DNA of 64,000 nucleotides from Ciona intestinalis. Its lineage: Eukaryota > Chordata > Ascidiacea > Phlebobranchia > Cionidae. The stretch lies in contig NC_020173.2 in assembly GCF_000224145.3 (NCBI RefSeq), positions 2,571,293 to 2,635,292 on the forward strand, written 5' to 3'. Position 1 is the stretch's first letter; every line of letters starts with the position of its first letter. Below are positions 35,101-47,258 of this stretch, piece by piece. The notes under the pieces are model-generated. The model saw only the letters and a list, made by a program, of their open reading frames with translations, did not search any database and was not told the DNA's origin. The position numbers and the translations under genes are program-made.

Positions 35101-37708
35101 GCGACTAATTTAAGTTAATGGCATTTCTTTTAACTATATGCAACAATTGCTAAGTTAATTGTGCAATATTTTATCAGCCTCAGATCAGGCACTGCATCCG
35201 CCACTTAGAACATCAGAGTTTGAAGCTGCAATGAATAATGGTAATGCATGGTTAGAAATAAGTAAACTTTTTTACACCAACTTTATTGACAGAGGATATT
35301 GATAATTGTTTACAAAATAACAAGTTTCGTGATGCAAAGGAATTGATTGCTATTCAAATTAAATCAACAAAGTGTGAAAGAGAAATCTGGATCTATAAAT
35401 TAAAACAGGATTTCTGCTGTATAAAGGTACTATGTTATTTTGGAATAGACAAGGGAAATTGATGAAGGCTAGTGGTCCCTTATGGGTTGTCAAAATTGTC
35501 TGCCATACATTACAATCAGAACATTCATGTTACAGCGACTGTAGTTACTATACCACACAAGGATTACATGCATTGTCATAAATTCATGCTACTATGTGTA
35601 AGGGTATTGCTATATTCTATACACATGTTTTGTAAGTGTGTGTATTTAGGTCGCCCTATTTCCGTATCTAGAACGATAATTACGTAGCACGGAAGGTGTG
35701 GAACATACCTGCAAGCTCTAAGATTCAAACAAGATTTTTGACTGCTGTCACTTACCTAGCCGCTGAATTTATCACGCTTTTTTTTCTGTATGCTTTCGTT
35801 GAGAAATTGTTGCATATATAAGCTTGTTATAGTCAGTAGTAAACTATTCAAGATTGAACTAAACTGAGTAACGTGTTGTTATAAGTAAGAAATATAAGCA
35901 CCACATTTATCTAAGGTGATTAACAGCTTCAAGACACTTTCTATGGTTAATTTCAATTAAAACCCATTCGTTACTCTTAAAATCTTGACATGCATAATAT
36001 GCCATATCCAAGCTGTCTACAGTTTAACAAAATCTGTTGTCATCTGTACAGATGGGCAACAAAGGCAAGGTTCAACATCATACTGAACAATGGCGGAAAA
36101 CCATTTGTGGAGATAGGTATACGCGAACTAAACAAGTTGATGATTTCTTTTATGTTTGCAAGTTGTTTGCAAACAATGGATTACCTGAAAAAGCTTTATT
36201 AATGCTTCAACATGCAGCAGATTTGTATTATGAACTGGGGAATGCCCAAAGTGGATCTCCTGGGCTTGAACATTGTATTGGTAAGCAAACACTCTTGGTT
36301 ATTGAGCCTGAAGTAGTCATACAGATCTTTTTTGTCAAACGGTTGTTCTTATTGTTGTTTTTTTGCGACTTTTTTTCGCACTCATCTAAATTCTCAATTT
36401 TAGCATTTATTCTTGAATCTATTGATTGAAATCAAATCATTATATATATTAAAATTTTTTTAGATTTAAAACCACATAATTAGCAATTGAATAAAGATTA
36501 CTTTACTGTTTGATCAAAAGCACTAAATTCAAAATGTAAGGGAAAATATTATTATTCTGTCATATCTTTTATAAAACGAAAATAAATACAAATAATTGTT
36601 ACATCGGGCAAGGATCAAACTTGAGACATTAGGCAATAATCTGTTCCCAACATGCGCTTAACTGTATGGGAATTTTAGAGTGAACGTGTTAGTGAGATAA
36701 GAAATCCACAAGACGACTGACACCTGTTTTAAACTATTACCATTCAAGTAGGGACGCTTTGAAAGCTCAATTCTTTTACATTGTTATCAGTTATTGTAAA
36801 TGAAACATTATTTTTAGTTAAACATTGTATGATTAATATTAACTTTTTAAATTACGTAACTACCGCATGATTATAGTTTGTTCAAATTCCCCAAGACAAA
36901 TTTGTTTTCTTGTAAGTTTACAAGTCAACACATGCAGAAGTTGTACATATTTATGTATATTATTTACCAATTACTCAATCATCATACACCAAAACTTCAT
37001 AAGTCTTCATGAGTTATATTAAAAAAAAGAGTTAATTAATATTGCGCTAATTAGTTTAATACGTGTTCACTCATTAAACTTTGCTCTCTTGTTATCATGT
37101 TGCTTTTACAAAATATGTTTTCAGATCTTCTATACAACTTGCATATTGAGAAAGTAAAGAAAGATATTGAAATGAAGAAATTATTCCAATTGCAAAAAGA
37201 CTTACGAAATCCTTCGAAAAAAATGGAAACAATATTATATCCAGATTGTAAAGTTTTTTATCTGCCAACTATGTCTGTGCTGGAGAGCGAAGAGGAAACA
37301 ATGGAGAACAATCCTCCAACTGGTTTCAAATTAAATGTGATTAAGAACAATTACCCTACAGATCAACATTCACAAAATGTTAAAATGATACATCACCATG
37401 ATATCTATCAGCACAAAGCCGACTTCCCTAATAATCCAATACCAGTAATTAAACCTATGCTGCTTAGGTTGAGTGATCTATCATTTAAGTTAGGTGATCC
37501 TTCAAATATACAAGACCCATCATTCAAGAAGAAAATGGCAAAACTTCTGTACCATTACCAGACTGTTTTCAACGTTGAAGCGAATGAGTTGGGCGTTCAG
37601 AACATTTATCAAGCTCTGATGGATGTTAGCATCACAGGACACACCAACCAGCATGATATGCCAGTTATGCAAGACAATTTTTGGCTGCCATCTGATACAG
37701 CACTATGA
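32165..37708 (+). CDS. Caspase-fold cysteine peptidase (C14) with long C-terminal extension
   Basis: Exons: 32165-32200 (tentative first), 32281-32332, 32427-32536, 33565-33759, 33967-34008, 34214-34322, 34481-34549, 34610-34870, 35178-35240, 35293-35426, 36052-36280, 37125-37708. They join in frame to 1884 nt, 627 residues. Caspase core in order: first strand HLLIGYNARSLKGSQKDAD; catalytic His in VYVLAHGTKG; KPKLFFVD then catalytic Cys in ACQG; p10-type DWLLEYSCSDG; final strand GNQVPIFESTLTNCFY. Caspases cut after Asp in apoptosis or signalling. Here the arginine expected after SWR/SxR in the small subunit is absent (GHNATVGVF), and the first S1 arginine aligns with Leu, so Asp specificity is doubtful. 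No CARD or DED precedes the core. About 320 residues follow it and match nothing I recognise. They are helical and charged at first (KNELIAIQ-like, QWRKTICGDRYTR). The linker TDTDACD could be an autocleavage region. Confidence 0.8.
32588..32822 (+). mobile_element. tRNA-derived SINE, near full length
   Basis: The tRNA-like head has an A box (GTGGCAAAGTGGTTAGCGC) and a B box (GGGTTCAAGAC). The family body follows (GTTGCTACCATTGTGGGCGT, CACTTAACGACAAATGCTCC), then a TACATGGTAACTC tail. It lies in a caspase-like gene intron. Confidence 0.75.
32830..33300 (+). mobile_element. Possible solo LTR-like block
   Basis: A GC-richer stretch in a caspase-gene intron differs from its AT-rich surroundings. 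It has a TATA-like GTATATAATTC (about 33028), a GC-rich segment (33110-33180) and an AATAAA (about 33213) in the order of U3-R-U5. Boundaries and target duplication were not found, so this is tentative. Confidence 0.25.
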
Positions 37709-37745
37709 AATAATTAGATTGGGAATCGTCAGGTGACATTCGTCC

Positions 37746-37916
37746 CGCGCCGTGGTATAGTGTCCGGCGCCGTGGTATAGTGGTTAGCGCGCCTGCCTGT
37801 AACCCAGAGGTAATGGGTTCAAGGCTCGATGCTGCTACCATTGTGGGCGTTCCGGCCACGCGAGGATAAAGTAAGTTACATACATACATTCATTCATTCA
37901 TTCATTCATTCATTCA
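37746..37916 (+). mobile_element. tRNA-derived SINE with duplicated 5' head
   Basis: GCGCCGTGGTATAGTG occurs twice in succession (37747 and 37767). It is followed by GTTAGCGCGCCTGCCTGTAA, a B box (GGGTTCAAGGCTC, 37815-37827), a short body and a (CATT)n tail (37886-37915). It lies just after the stop of the caspase-like gene and may be part of its 3' UTR. Confidence 0.75.
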
Positions 37917-38010
37917 CATTCATTGGAACAGTATATACTTACATTTTTTATTAAACTGCTTGCACTTACTCCTTACTTTTCGCTTATGTTTTTCAGGCAA
38001 TATGTTAGGC

Positions 38011-38016
38011 AATAAA
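38011..38016 (+). terminator. Candidate AATAAA poly(A) signal
   Basis: This AATAAA lies 303 nt beyond the caspase-like stop codon. Another AATAAA-like site follows within 40 nt. Use is unproven. Confidence 0.3.
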
Positions 38017-38641
38017 TGATATATAATACTATTCCTATGCAATAAATAATACATATATATTACTATTTCTACAATCTATCTTGTTAATTTAGTTTATAAG
38101 CACTTTTTGCATGTTTTTCTTACTATTTATTTGGTACTTCTGTGTTCATTCATGTCTGCACTGTTGCCCAATATTTGATTTATTTACCTTACTATGCACA
38201 CTTTGTGGTTCCTTTTTATAAATAAATATCCACTGCCTAAGGACTGTTGTATAATAAAAATTCTTTCTGATTTTATGTATGTATGAAAACATGACACCTA
38301 ATTTTTTAAACAAATTAATTAATTTATAATAACTAAAATATTTTTAAATTTATATATATATCCTTGTTTGTTTTATTTAACACTGTCATTCTTATCGTAA
38401 TCAGAGAGATAAATAAAATGTATGTTACTATTTTATAGTGGAGGTTATAACTTATAAGGCAGTTTGCATATAGTAAAATGTTGGTGTGTGTCTTGATTGT
38501 AAGTTATTCATCGCGAGGTGGGGCTAAAGAGTAAATTACCTTTTTACAACCATAACCAAATGATTTTTTTAGTCAATCTAAGCAAATGCCACATAAATTC
38601 CTTTTGATTAAGATGTAATAATTAACGACCTTGTGTGCATT

Positions 38642-39966
38642 CACGGCCTACTAGAGATACGGCCTGATAATTCACATTTTACTTTTGAAATTAGAAGGCC
38701 TATTATACGTCACAACCAACATTATTTTCCCATTGTTATTCATTGTTTAGGTGTAAACATAGCAGCATAGTATACAGTTTAATTTAAATATTCATTTAAA
38801 ATAGAAGGTGTATGCTAGTTGCAAAGAGATTATCAGGGTTATTTTGCATTAATAAAGTGTTTAAAATTAACTGTAAGATAACCTACAGGTAGTCTTTTAG
38901 GTTAGAACAGATTACCTAGTCCCGTTCGCACTCAGTCGAAGAAAATTACGAGACAGTATATTCAGTATAGCTCTCTACATCCATTTCGCTACTGAAACAA
39001 CATTTGTTTCTAAACCAGTGATTGTGTCTNNNNNNNNNNNNNNNNNNNNNNNNNNNNNNNNNNNNNNNNNNNNNNNNNNNNNNNNNNNNNNNNNNNNNNN
39101 NNNNNNNNNNNNNNNNNNNNNNNNNNNNNNNNNNNNNNNNNNNNNNNNNNNNNNNNNNNNNNNNNNNNNNNNNNNNNNNNNNNNNNNNNNNNNNNNNNNN
39201 NNNNNNNNNNNNNNNNNNNNNNNNNNNNNNNNNNNNNNNNNNNNNNNNNNNNNNNNNNNNNNNNNNNNNNNNNNNNNNNNNNNNNNNNNNNNNNNNNNNN
39301 NNNNNNNNNNNNNNNNNNNNNNNNNNNNNNNNNNNAAACCCTTAGTTCCAACTATTCCGTTAAAGCCAATTTGCTTACAACCATGTATTCTGGAAACCCC
39401 AACTTTTGTAGTTTAACTTTTCAATACATGCTTTGGTGGACAGTGGTCAATCCAAAAACAAGATTCTATTCAAATCCACTTGATTCAGCCATTTTTATAT
39501 AAATGATGATTAGGTGAATGATTTAACGTTATTTGCTGGTTGGTTGGACACTTATATGGTTTGCCAAATCAAACATCCAATGCCTTTTGAGGATAACCCT
39601 GCCCTCACAAGCAGCATTGGTTTAACTTTAAGAGCTTCTCAATGAAAGCTTTATTACTTTCTTGTTTAATTCCGTTTTGGTGCTGTAAACTTTGTTTACG
39701 CCTTTATTATGTTTACAAGTCTTTACTTATATAATTATTATGCTGTTTGGTCGCTTCTAACGCTGCATGTAGCTATACTTGTGTAAATAATTGACCTCAA
39801 TGCTAAATTCGTATGTTTTTTAATGCGTTTTTCCCATTACTGCTACCTTTTTTAAGCAAAATACATGACGTAACAATTGAAAATAATGGTGTTTGTGACG
39901 TACAATAGGCCTTCTAATTTCAAACGTAAAATGTGAATTATCAGGCCGTATCTCTAGTAGGCCGTG
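38642..39966. mobile_element. 1.3 kb terminal-inverted-repeat DNA transposon, non-autonomous
   Basis: Inverted ends of about 100 bp start CACGGCCTACTAGAGATACG and continue GGCCTGATAATTCACATTTT on both sides (left 38642-38740, right 39868-39966). Both sides are flanked by the direct repeat GTGCATT (38635-38641 and 39967-39973). A further T/G position differs, so the duplication is 7 bp exact or 8 bp with one mismatch, in the range of hAT or P-type elements. The interior has no ORF I can support, but 306 bases are N. Confidence 0.8.
39030..39335. other. Assembly gap (306 N)
   Basis: The run of N lies inside the terminal-inverted-repeat transposon. Apparent reading frames crossing it are artefacts. 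Confidence 0.97.
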
Positions 39967-40130
39967 GTGCATTCTATACACTATATGTTAAACATGTGAG
40001 GTATATCGGTAATTTTTCGGAGTTGTGCTCTTCGTTGCCATGTGGTAGAACGAATAAAGGGAATCATTTATTAACAATACTACTTCGTACTTTTTATTTA
40101 CCTTAACTTAAGCGCGTGGTGAACAAAAAA

Positions 40131-40223
40131 TAGTAGGGGGGAGAAGACTAGACACCTTTAGCACATAATATCCAAATATCCTGATCGTATTTCAGGTGTC
40201 CCATGTTTCCCCACCCTAATATA
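40131..40223. mobile_element. Internally deleted MITE copy
   Basis: Both termini are present (TAGTAGGGGGGAGAAGACTA and CCATGTTTCCCCACCCTAAT), but the core is shortened to under half the usual length. Confidence 0.7.
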
Positions 40224-43200
40224 ACTAAAGAGGTCGATATTTATACAACATAAGGTGTTGACCGTGACGTTATTCTTGGCTGGAAGTGACTGGAATACGA
40301 CCCTTTGTTTTAACTTGGTATCTCCGCGTATCCCTTTTAACGATGTGTGAAATAAGGTGATGGAGAAATAGAAAATCTTGCAGCGGATTTGCAGTCAGGG
40401 GTCACTGCGTAAGGTCAAGCGTGAAATTCTTGCATCACTTAGCGAAGAGGAGTCGACCACAAAACCGCGTTGAATCAACTTTGCCAGTTTCCACCAAGAC
40501 ACTGTTCATCATACGAGCAACAAATACAACGTTTGAAATCCAATGCCTATAATTTAATGACGTCATTAAAAAATATCTAATAAAATCACCGAATTGTTGT
40601 GACGTCATCACAACTAATAACAATGTCATTAGTGCAGTAAAAATATGGCGAAGTAGAACGAAGTTGAAATTAGTCATAGTCTGAACCGATGTCAGTATAA
40701 CAAAGTGAGACATATAAGCGGGGCGAACGGTTTACATCTTTGTATCTTTTGTTTCACAACTTAAGGTGTCTTACACATAACTCAGTATTGTTTAGTTTCT
40801 ATGGAATGATGTAAACGATCGTTTGAGAAACACAAATGTTGATCTAACTTCACACCTTGAGACAAAGAACACAAGTGTCGGGTTTCGTGAAAAGTGATCT
40901 CCACAGCGACACCTGTTGATCAGATCTTTTCGTGAGAGAAAGATAAAGTAATGGAATCATTGAACCGTGAAGAAGAAAAACAATGGCGTAATCGCGAGAT
41001 CCCGCGGTAAAGAAAGCAAATCCATCGACAATGAATTCGAGAATCAATTTAGCTTCGAAAACTTAACAAAACTTTTCAAGAATTTGTAATAGGTTTGAGA
41101 TAATACGAAAAAGATAGGGAATTTTGTAATATCCGTGCAAATCTTGGTATTTTAACAAGATCTCGCTACAGCTGCTCGCTACTAATGTTACACAATGTCC
41201 AGCAACATTAGACAGGTCAATATTGGGCTGACTAATTGACCGCCAACGCTACACACAGCTGGGGAACCACTCAAGATTACAATGAAACTCTAATGGAACG
41301 AAAAAGTGTCTTTTACAACAACGGAATGTGAAGCTTTTAACCCCAATATCCAAAACCAAAACATTGACGTTCCAATAGTTTGTACTGACTAAAAGTTTTT
41401 ATAACTTTTAAAGACGTGTTTCAAAACCGAAGCTTTATAATTTACGAAATAAATTTAAGTGATTTAGAATTAATAACAAGACCAGTGGGAACGTTGAATA
41501 AGAACTCAAAGCACTACGAACATGGATTGTGTCAACTTGTACTTTTCAATATGAAGATACAAAATATCACGACATTGAATCAATATTTATCGGCGCTATG
41601 ACGTCATGATGTAAACGTTGAAGCTTGTATACCTCGGAGACGATGTTTTATGTGACGTAACATACAGCATTGTCACGTCGACTTGAATGGTTGAAGACAA
41701 TTCACACGGTTTTACGTCACCGGGGAATAACCGGGTCAAACGGGATCAGACACGAAGAAATATTTAAAACGAAAGTTTTTGAGAGGGGAAATCTCGAAAG
41801 AGATAACAGGCCACCACGCATGTGCATGAAGGGAGGAATACCCTAACATGATAATGGTTGAGTTTGATTTACAATGGAATTATTTTCACGACGCTTTGGC
41901 GCCAACCTGGAAATCGAACTGGACGTCGACAAATAATCAGCGCGAGAAAAAGAGACTTGTTTTAATAACGGAAACAAGTGCGACGTCACAGTAGTCCTTG
42001 TGGCGTCATATTGTTCCAAAGCATTGGCACGAATCGCGTGGTTTAGTTGCAACATGAGCATCAACTTCCATCGACGCCAATCTATGTTTTACTACATCGG
42101 GTGAATAGGCGGAAGTCTACGGGAATCCGATGCCAGATTTACCGCAGACATGATGTTTTCACACGATGTCCGTTACAAGAATGTTGCTCGATAAATAAGA
42201 GACAAGCAGTGGTAATTACAAGGTTAATAAGAAAACGGAAATATTGGGGCTGAGTTTCACAACCTTGGCGTGGGAACATTTTTAAACATTTCCCCTTTTC
42301 CTAAAACAAAAAAATTTTAACGTACGAAACATTTTTTACGACCAATCATTTATATGTTTTACATAAATTTAACAAAAGATATTTTAAATTGTTTTTGTTC
42401 CCAGAAATGCATAGACAGATATAATTAAACAGTTATTATAAATTTAAAGTAACTACGTGGTCGTAAAGAGTTTGTACACGTCTAACAACTAACAAATAAT
42501 ATTTGCTTACTAATGTACATATTATGGTAATAATTATTAACTAAAAGTAAATCTTTTATTTGGAAAAAAAATTATATAAAAAAAATAATCGTGACACGGA
42601 CTGATTAAGACGTTAGAAACTTTAAAAGGATTGAAATAAATAAATTATTAGTGTGACAAACTTAAACAATTAGTCAATAATATCCGTTTTGCTAAATATA
42701 TACGGGTAACTACTATTACACAAAGACGTATCATAATATCTTGTATAAGAAAATAAACGTTTTATTTGCAGCGAAATGTCATAAAAAGGCAATTATTGTA
42801 ACATAGACTAATTAAAGCGGAGGAAACTAGTTTTAAAATGGCGCGTGTCGCTTCGTGTGGGATGTGACCACAGTTTAACAAAGGGGGAGGGGTTGGTAGA
42901 ACTGAGGTCGGATGTGGGTAAACGGACACGCATTGCGGCATAGAAATAATAAAGTAAGACTTGGTGTCGCCGGAAGGGGTCAGGGGTGACGTAATTTGAG
43001 ATGACGTCACGTGATAGTGGGAAGATTTGAAACCAAGTTGTGTAAACATAAGATTTCGATGGAAAATGAAAATGGCCGTGTAGTTCACACCTTAGTTAAT
43101 TAGAAGGCGGAAATTTGTAAGTGTCTGGGGATATTACATTGTTTATATGCGTATATACGGGAGGCGAATGTTTTAACTTTCAATATATAAATCTTACAAT

Positions 43201-43701
43201 TAAACATCATACAGATCTAAACAATTAAACCAATTAAAAAGACTTATAAACCTAAACCTTTTCTGTATATATATAAAAATATACAAAATTTAAAGACTTT
43301 TTACGTATATTGTATTTACTAGCAGACTTCCGATTATTTATTTATTTTAAATTAAAACTAAGGCGAAATTTAATTAAGATTGAAAGCGTTGTATACGAGT
43401 GTGGTCTAAGATGATGGAACCACATCCGAGTCCGGATGGTGATTTAACAAAGAAGATGAAGACAAAGAAGGTTGGATCAAATTGTGTGAATCCACTTTGT
43501 CTAACAAAGTGTTCGTCGTCAGCCTCTCTGTCAATACAATGTAACGCGATATAAGCGACTCCATTGTTAACTCATTCACACGTAACAATTTATCTTGGCG
43601 AACGCGACGCCAACAACAGAAACATCGGAAGCGAGATTCTGATTAAAAACCTCAACATATTAATTTAGATGGAAAATCATAAATATGAATTATAAAGAAT
43701 A

Positions 43702-43862
43702 CGGTAGCGTGGAGGGAGATAGGACACCTTATAACATACAATATCCAAATATCCTGACCGTATTTAAAAAAATTAACAACAGTCTATGTTCTTTGTTTAC
43801 TACTAAATGAGACGAGAAAATAGAACGGAAACGTGTCTCATCTTCCCCCACCCCACTATATA
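43702..43862. mobile_element. MITE copy, diverged ends
   Basis: GGTAGCGTGGAGGGAGATAG on the left and CATCTTCCCCCACCCCACTA on the right frame the core CCAAATATCCTGACCG. Confidence 0.7.
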
Positions 43863-46036
43863 AACGATAAAGTAAACTCCAGTTTAACCATCCAGCTATG
43901 TAGTCCTTATTGCTTTTGTTTGAGTAGTTTTATTTTACAACGTATATATTATCCAATTTATGTAACAACTTGTACAAGAAAAGTAAATATTTTGTAGCGA
44001 ATCTTTAGAAATTTGTTTGCCGCAATAAAAACTTGGATTTTTCATTGTCTGTGCCAGTTTTACAAGGAAGCCGAATCTTACATGAAGTGTGGGTAATTAT
44101 TAACAGATATTCCAAGTTACTCAAAGACTTGTAATATTTATGTGAATATCATAGCTTCGCCATATCATCGGTCACCTGGTAACCAGCATCAACTAATAAG
44201 TTATCTGTTGTCGTGTTCCAAGTAATAACATATCGTGTCAATCATTTCAATGTTTAATCATCGGGAAGCATCGTGTTTTACATTTCCAACAAATGTTTCA
44301 AGGAATCGTGGCAACGCACAAGTCGGTTAGATGAAAGCGAACCTAATTTTTATTCATTGCTGCCTCGTTAGAAGAAGAAACATTTACCTACAACAGTGAG
44401 TAAGTAAATCCGAAGCTCCGATTTACGATGGCCATCAAATGTGGCTCCATTCGCACAGAGAACAATGTCGGGAGCTTTGTTTATCTTCTCGTAAATCGAC
44501 ATCCAATAGACAACAACGCATCGTTATACGTTCCAATACTTTACACGTTTTAATATTGGACTTGATTGAACTGATTTAACAACATACATCCGTTTATAAA
44601 ATAACCTTGAATATAAGAGACAGCGAATTCTCCAACACAGTAGTCACTAAATGCTATTCAAACACGCGAGATCGTAGGATCATCAATTCCGTTACACGCT
44701 TTTAATTAGTTTGACAGGGGGCATGAGGAGTACAAGGACACAATATACCGATGGCTCAATCTAAAAACAGGAACCTAATTTTTAAACTGTTAATACAAAT
44801 TAAAGTCACGAAATTCTCCCTAGCAGTTGGCATTTAGCAAGAGTATACAAAAGGCTAAATTATACAACCACTGGCGAACGGAATTTCCTAAACCCACATT
44901 ACGTCAGGGATGGAGAATTTTACCACAGAAGTAGTTTATAATATTCAAATATAAGAAGGGGAGAATAAAAGGAAATGTTAAGAAATTAAGATAACTACTT
45001 GATGCTCTATATAGGGTAAATTACATTTTAGTTTTAAAATCACCAAAAATTCTGTTACGAATAAGAACCTAGTACTACTACAGTTTGTTTTCTATTGGTT
45101 ATGTATTTTGACATGAAAAATTTTTGCAAATGTTTGACCAATACATACTTTATATAGTTTCCACATACAGTTTCTATATTATGCAACAGCAATATATTTG
45201 TTAAGTTAGGTGCGTGTAAAGCTTATATTTCATCCCAGGTCAACGTGTGAGGTCTGTATGTTTGTAAGGTTATCTGACCAAATGATGATCCCAAGCAACA
45301 GCTACGACTGATGTCGGATATCTAACGCTTAGTTGAGAATATTTTCGCTTTGTTGTGGACAAGTGAGGCGTGAAAAGCGGCAATTTCGACGCTGCACGCG
45401 CACTCTGTCTAAGCCTGTAAATGTAAAGACTGGAAAAGTGTAGTTGACTTTGTGACGATGAAACTGGATTGATCCGGTCTATTCCAGTTCCCACGCGGAA
45501 AAGTGTCGCTTACCAACCTTATATTACACGATTCCTTAAGTACATATTTAGCATTTTGAAAGAACGTGATAGTTATGTAGGAATGTTATGGAATGTGTGA
45601 ATTCTTTCTGTAATGCGATAGCCAATAAACATTAGACAATAGCGACCAAATAACACATATTGTAACCAAAATTAAAATTATCCCGTCTAAATGATACGTC
45701 ATCGTTACGTCATCATTCCCACACTATCTTGAAACAACGTCTGTTCTCGCGGGTACAGTAAAGTCATTCTGACGTCATATGAAAACGCATACGTCACAAT
45801 AAGAACGGAAACTCTATGATGACGTAATGAATTATTAAACATGGGAATTATTTCAGATTTTCTTATTGTGTTTCCATTAATGTTGTTACTGGGAAAATAA
45901 ATAACGTAAACCATGTCTTAGACGCTTAATTGAACTAACGAACTGCCTTAAAACAGTCATGTGTATAAATTAAGATAGGAGTAATATTTACGGTATTAGT
46001 CTTTAGTATATATATAATACGTTGCGTTCTAAGATA

Positions 46037-46222
46037 TAGTTTCGTGGGGTAAGACGGGTCACTTTGATTACATAATATCCAAAGACTCTAATGGTGTTTT
46101 AAACAAATAAAACTATTTTATGGTCGTTATAATACGGTTTTATAATCCATTGAATATTTTTGGTTTATTAACAAAGGGGACGAGAAAATAAATGAAAATG
46201 TGTCCCATCTTTCCCTACTATA
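46037..46222. mobile_element. MITE copy, diverged
   Basis: TAGTTTCGTGGGGTAAGACG on the left and TGTCCCATCTTTCCCTACTA on the right frame the family core with AAAGGGGACGAGAAAATAAA. Confidence 0.65.
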
Positions 46223-47156
46223 ACTTAAATCATGTCCTAGCCGCTTAATTGCACTAACGAATTGCATTAAAAACAGTCCGTATAAAATTAAGTTAAAAAA
46301 TAATATTCACGGTATTGGGTTCTAGTTTATATTTAATACGTTGCATTTGTAAGCTATATATAACCCGTGACAGTTACGTAATCGGCGCTGTCAAACGCTT
46401 GGGGAATTTCGTATCTCGCGCTTATGTTTGAACATGGCCTACTAATATACAGGCATAGTAATTTTGTGCGTATGTATGCGCTAAAGGTAATGCTGTTGTA
46501 AGAGTAAGTACTGAACGGATTGTTGATATTTTAAAAAGAGTTTTGACGTTACTATGTTAGTGTTCTCGTATTTAAGCGCGCGATGACGTTGTTTTTGCTT
46601 CGTTTTATGACGTCACAATGCAGAGGGCAGTTGATGAAACTTTCCCACGTGAGTAAGCTACGTTAGTGGTGCTCTATTACCGGAGCAGGTGTGACTTGTA
46701 TAGTGTGAAACAGCTATGTAACCAAGCTATTCTCGCGGCATTAGTATCTCAAACAAGCAACGTTTGTTTGTCGTCGCTGCTTTGTTCACCAAGTGAGTTT
46801 ATTCACGTAAAGATAACATTCTTTGAGAGCGACCGGCAGTGCTTGTACCTCATTGTACATCGTCTTCATTAACGTCCACTTAACCATAGAATGAGCGGAC
46901 GAGGGAAACTCGTACAAACTATCGTGGATAAGTAGTTTAATGGATTCTTAACGATCTTAAAACACCGGAGATTAACCACTGGGAATCGACTACAAAGAAA
47001 ACTTGTACAAACACCAAACCTCAACAAAGAAATAACTAAATGCACAAAACAAAAAATAAAACTTTAATAAAAAATACAAAAGGCGAAACAAGTTTTCATA
47101 ATCATACCCAGAAAAATTTAACTAAGATGTGACAAATAGTTTTGTGAGGTATAAGT

Positions 47157-47258
47157 TGGTATACTGTTTGTTTCGTGGGGCTATGCTTCCATAATTATTC
47201 TTTGATTACTACCAAATGGAAGGAGTAAAAATGTCCCATCGTACCCCACCCTACTGTC
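47157..47258. mobile_element. MITE copy, internally deleted
   Basis: The right terminus CCATCGTACCCCACCCTACT and the preceding CTACCAAATGGAAGGAG are clear. The left end is degraded. Confidence 0.5.

Noticed and set aside
33565-36280. Two separate genes (caspase core and downstream exons) instead of one
   Set aside because: Every junction from 32281 to 37708 keeps frame and phase without a stop or poly(A) signal between. A single gene is simpler, though cDNA could overturn this.
39010-39416. Open frames of 107-132 codons spanning 39010-39416
   Set aside because: They consist almost wholly of N bases and are gap artefacts.
40435-40713. 92-codon minus-strand frame, hydrophobic
   Set aside because: It shows no domain, signal or splice context, and it overlaps TGACGTCA-rich DNA, so chance is likelier.
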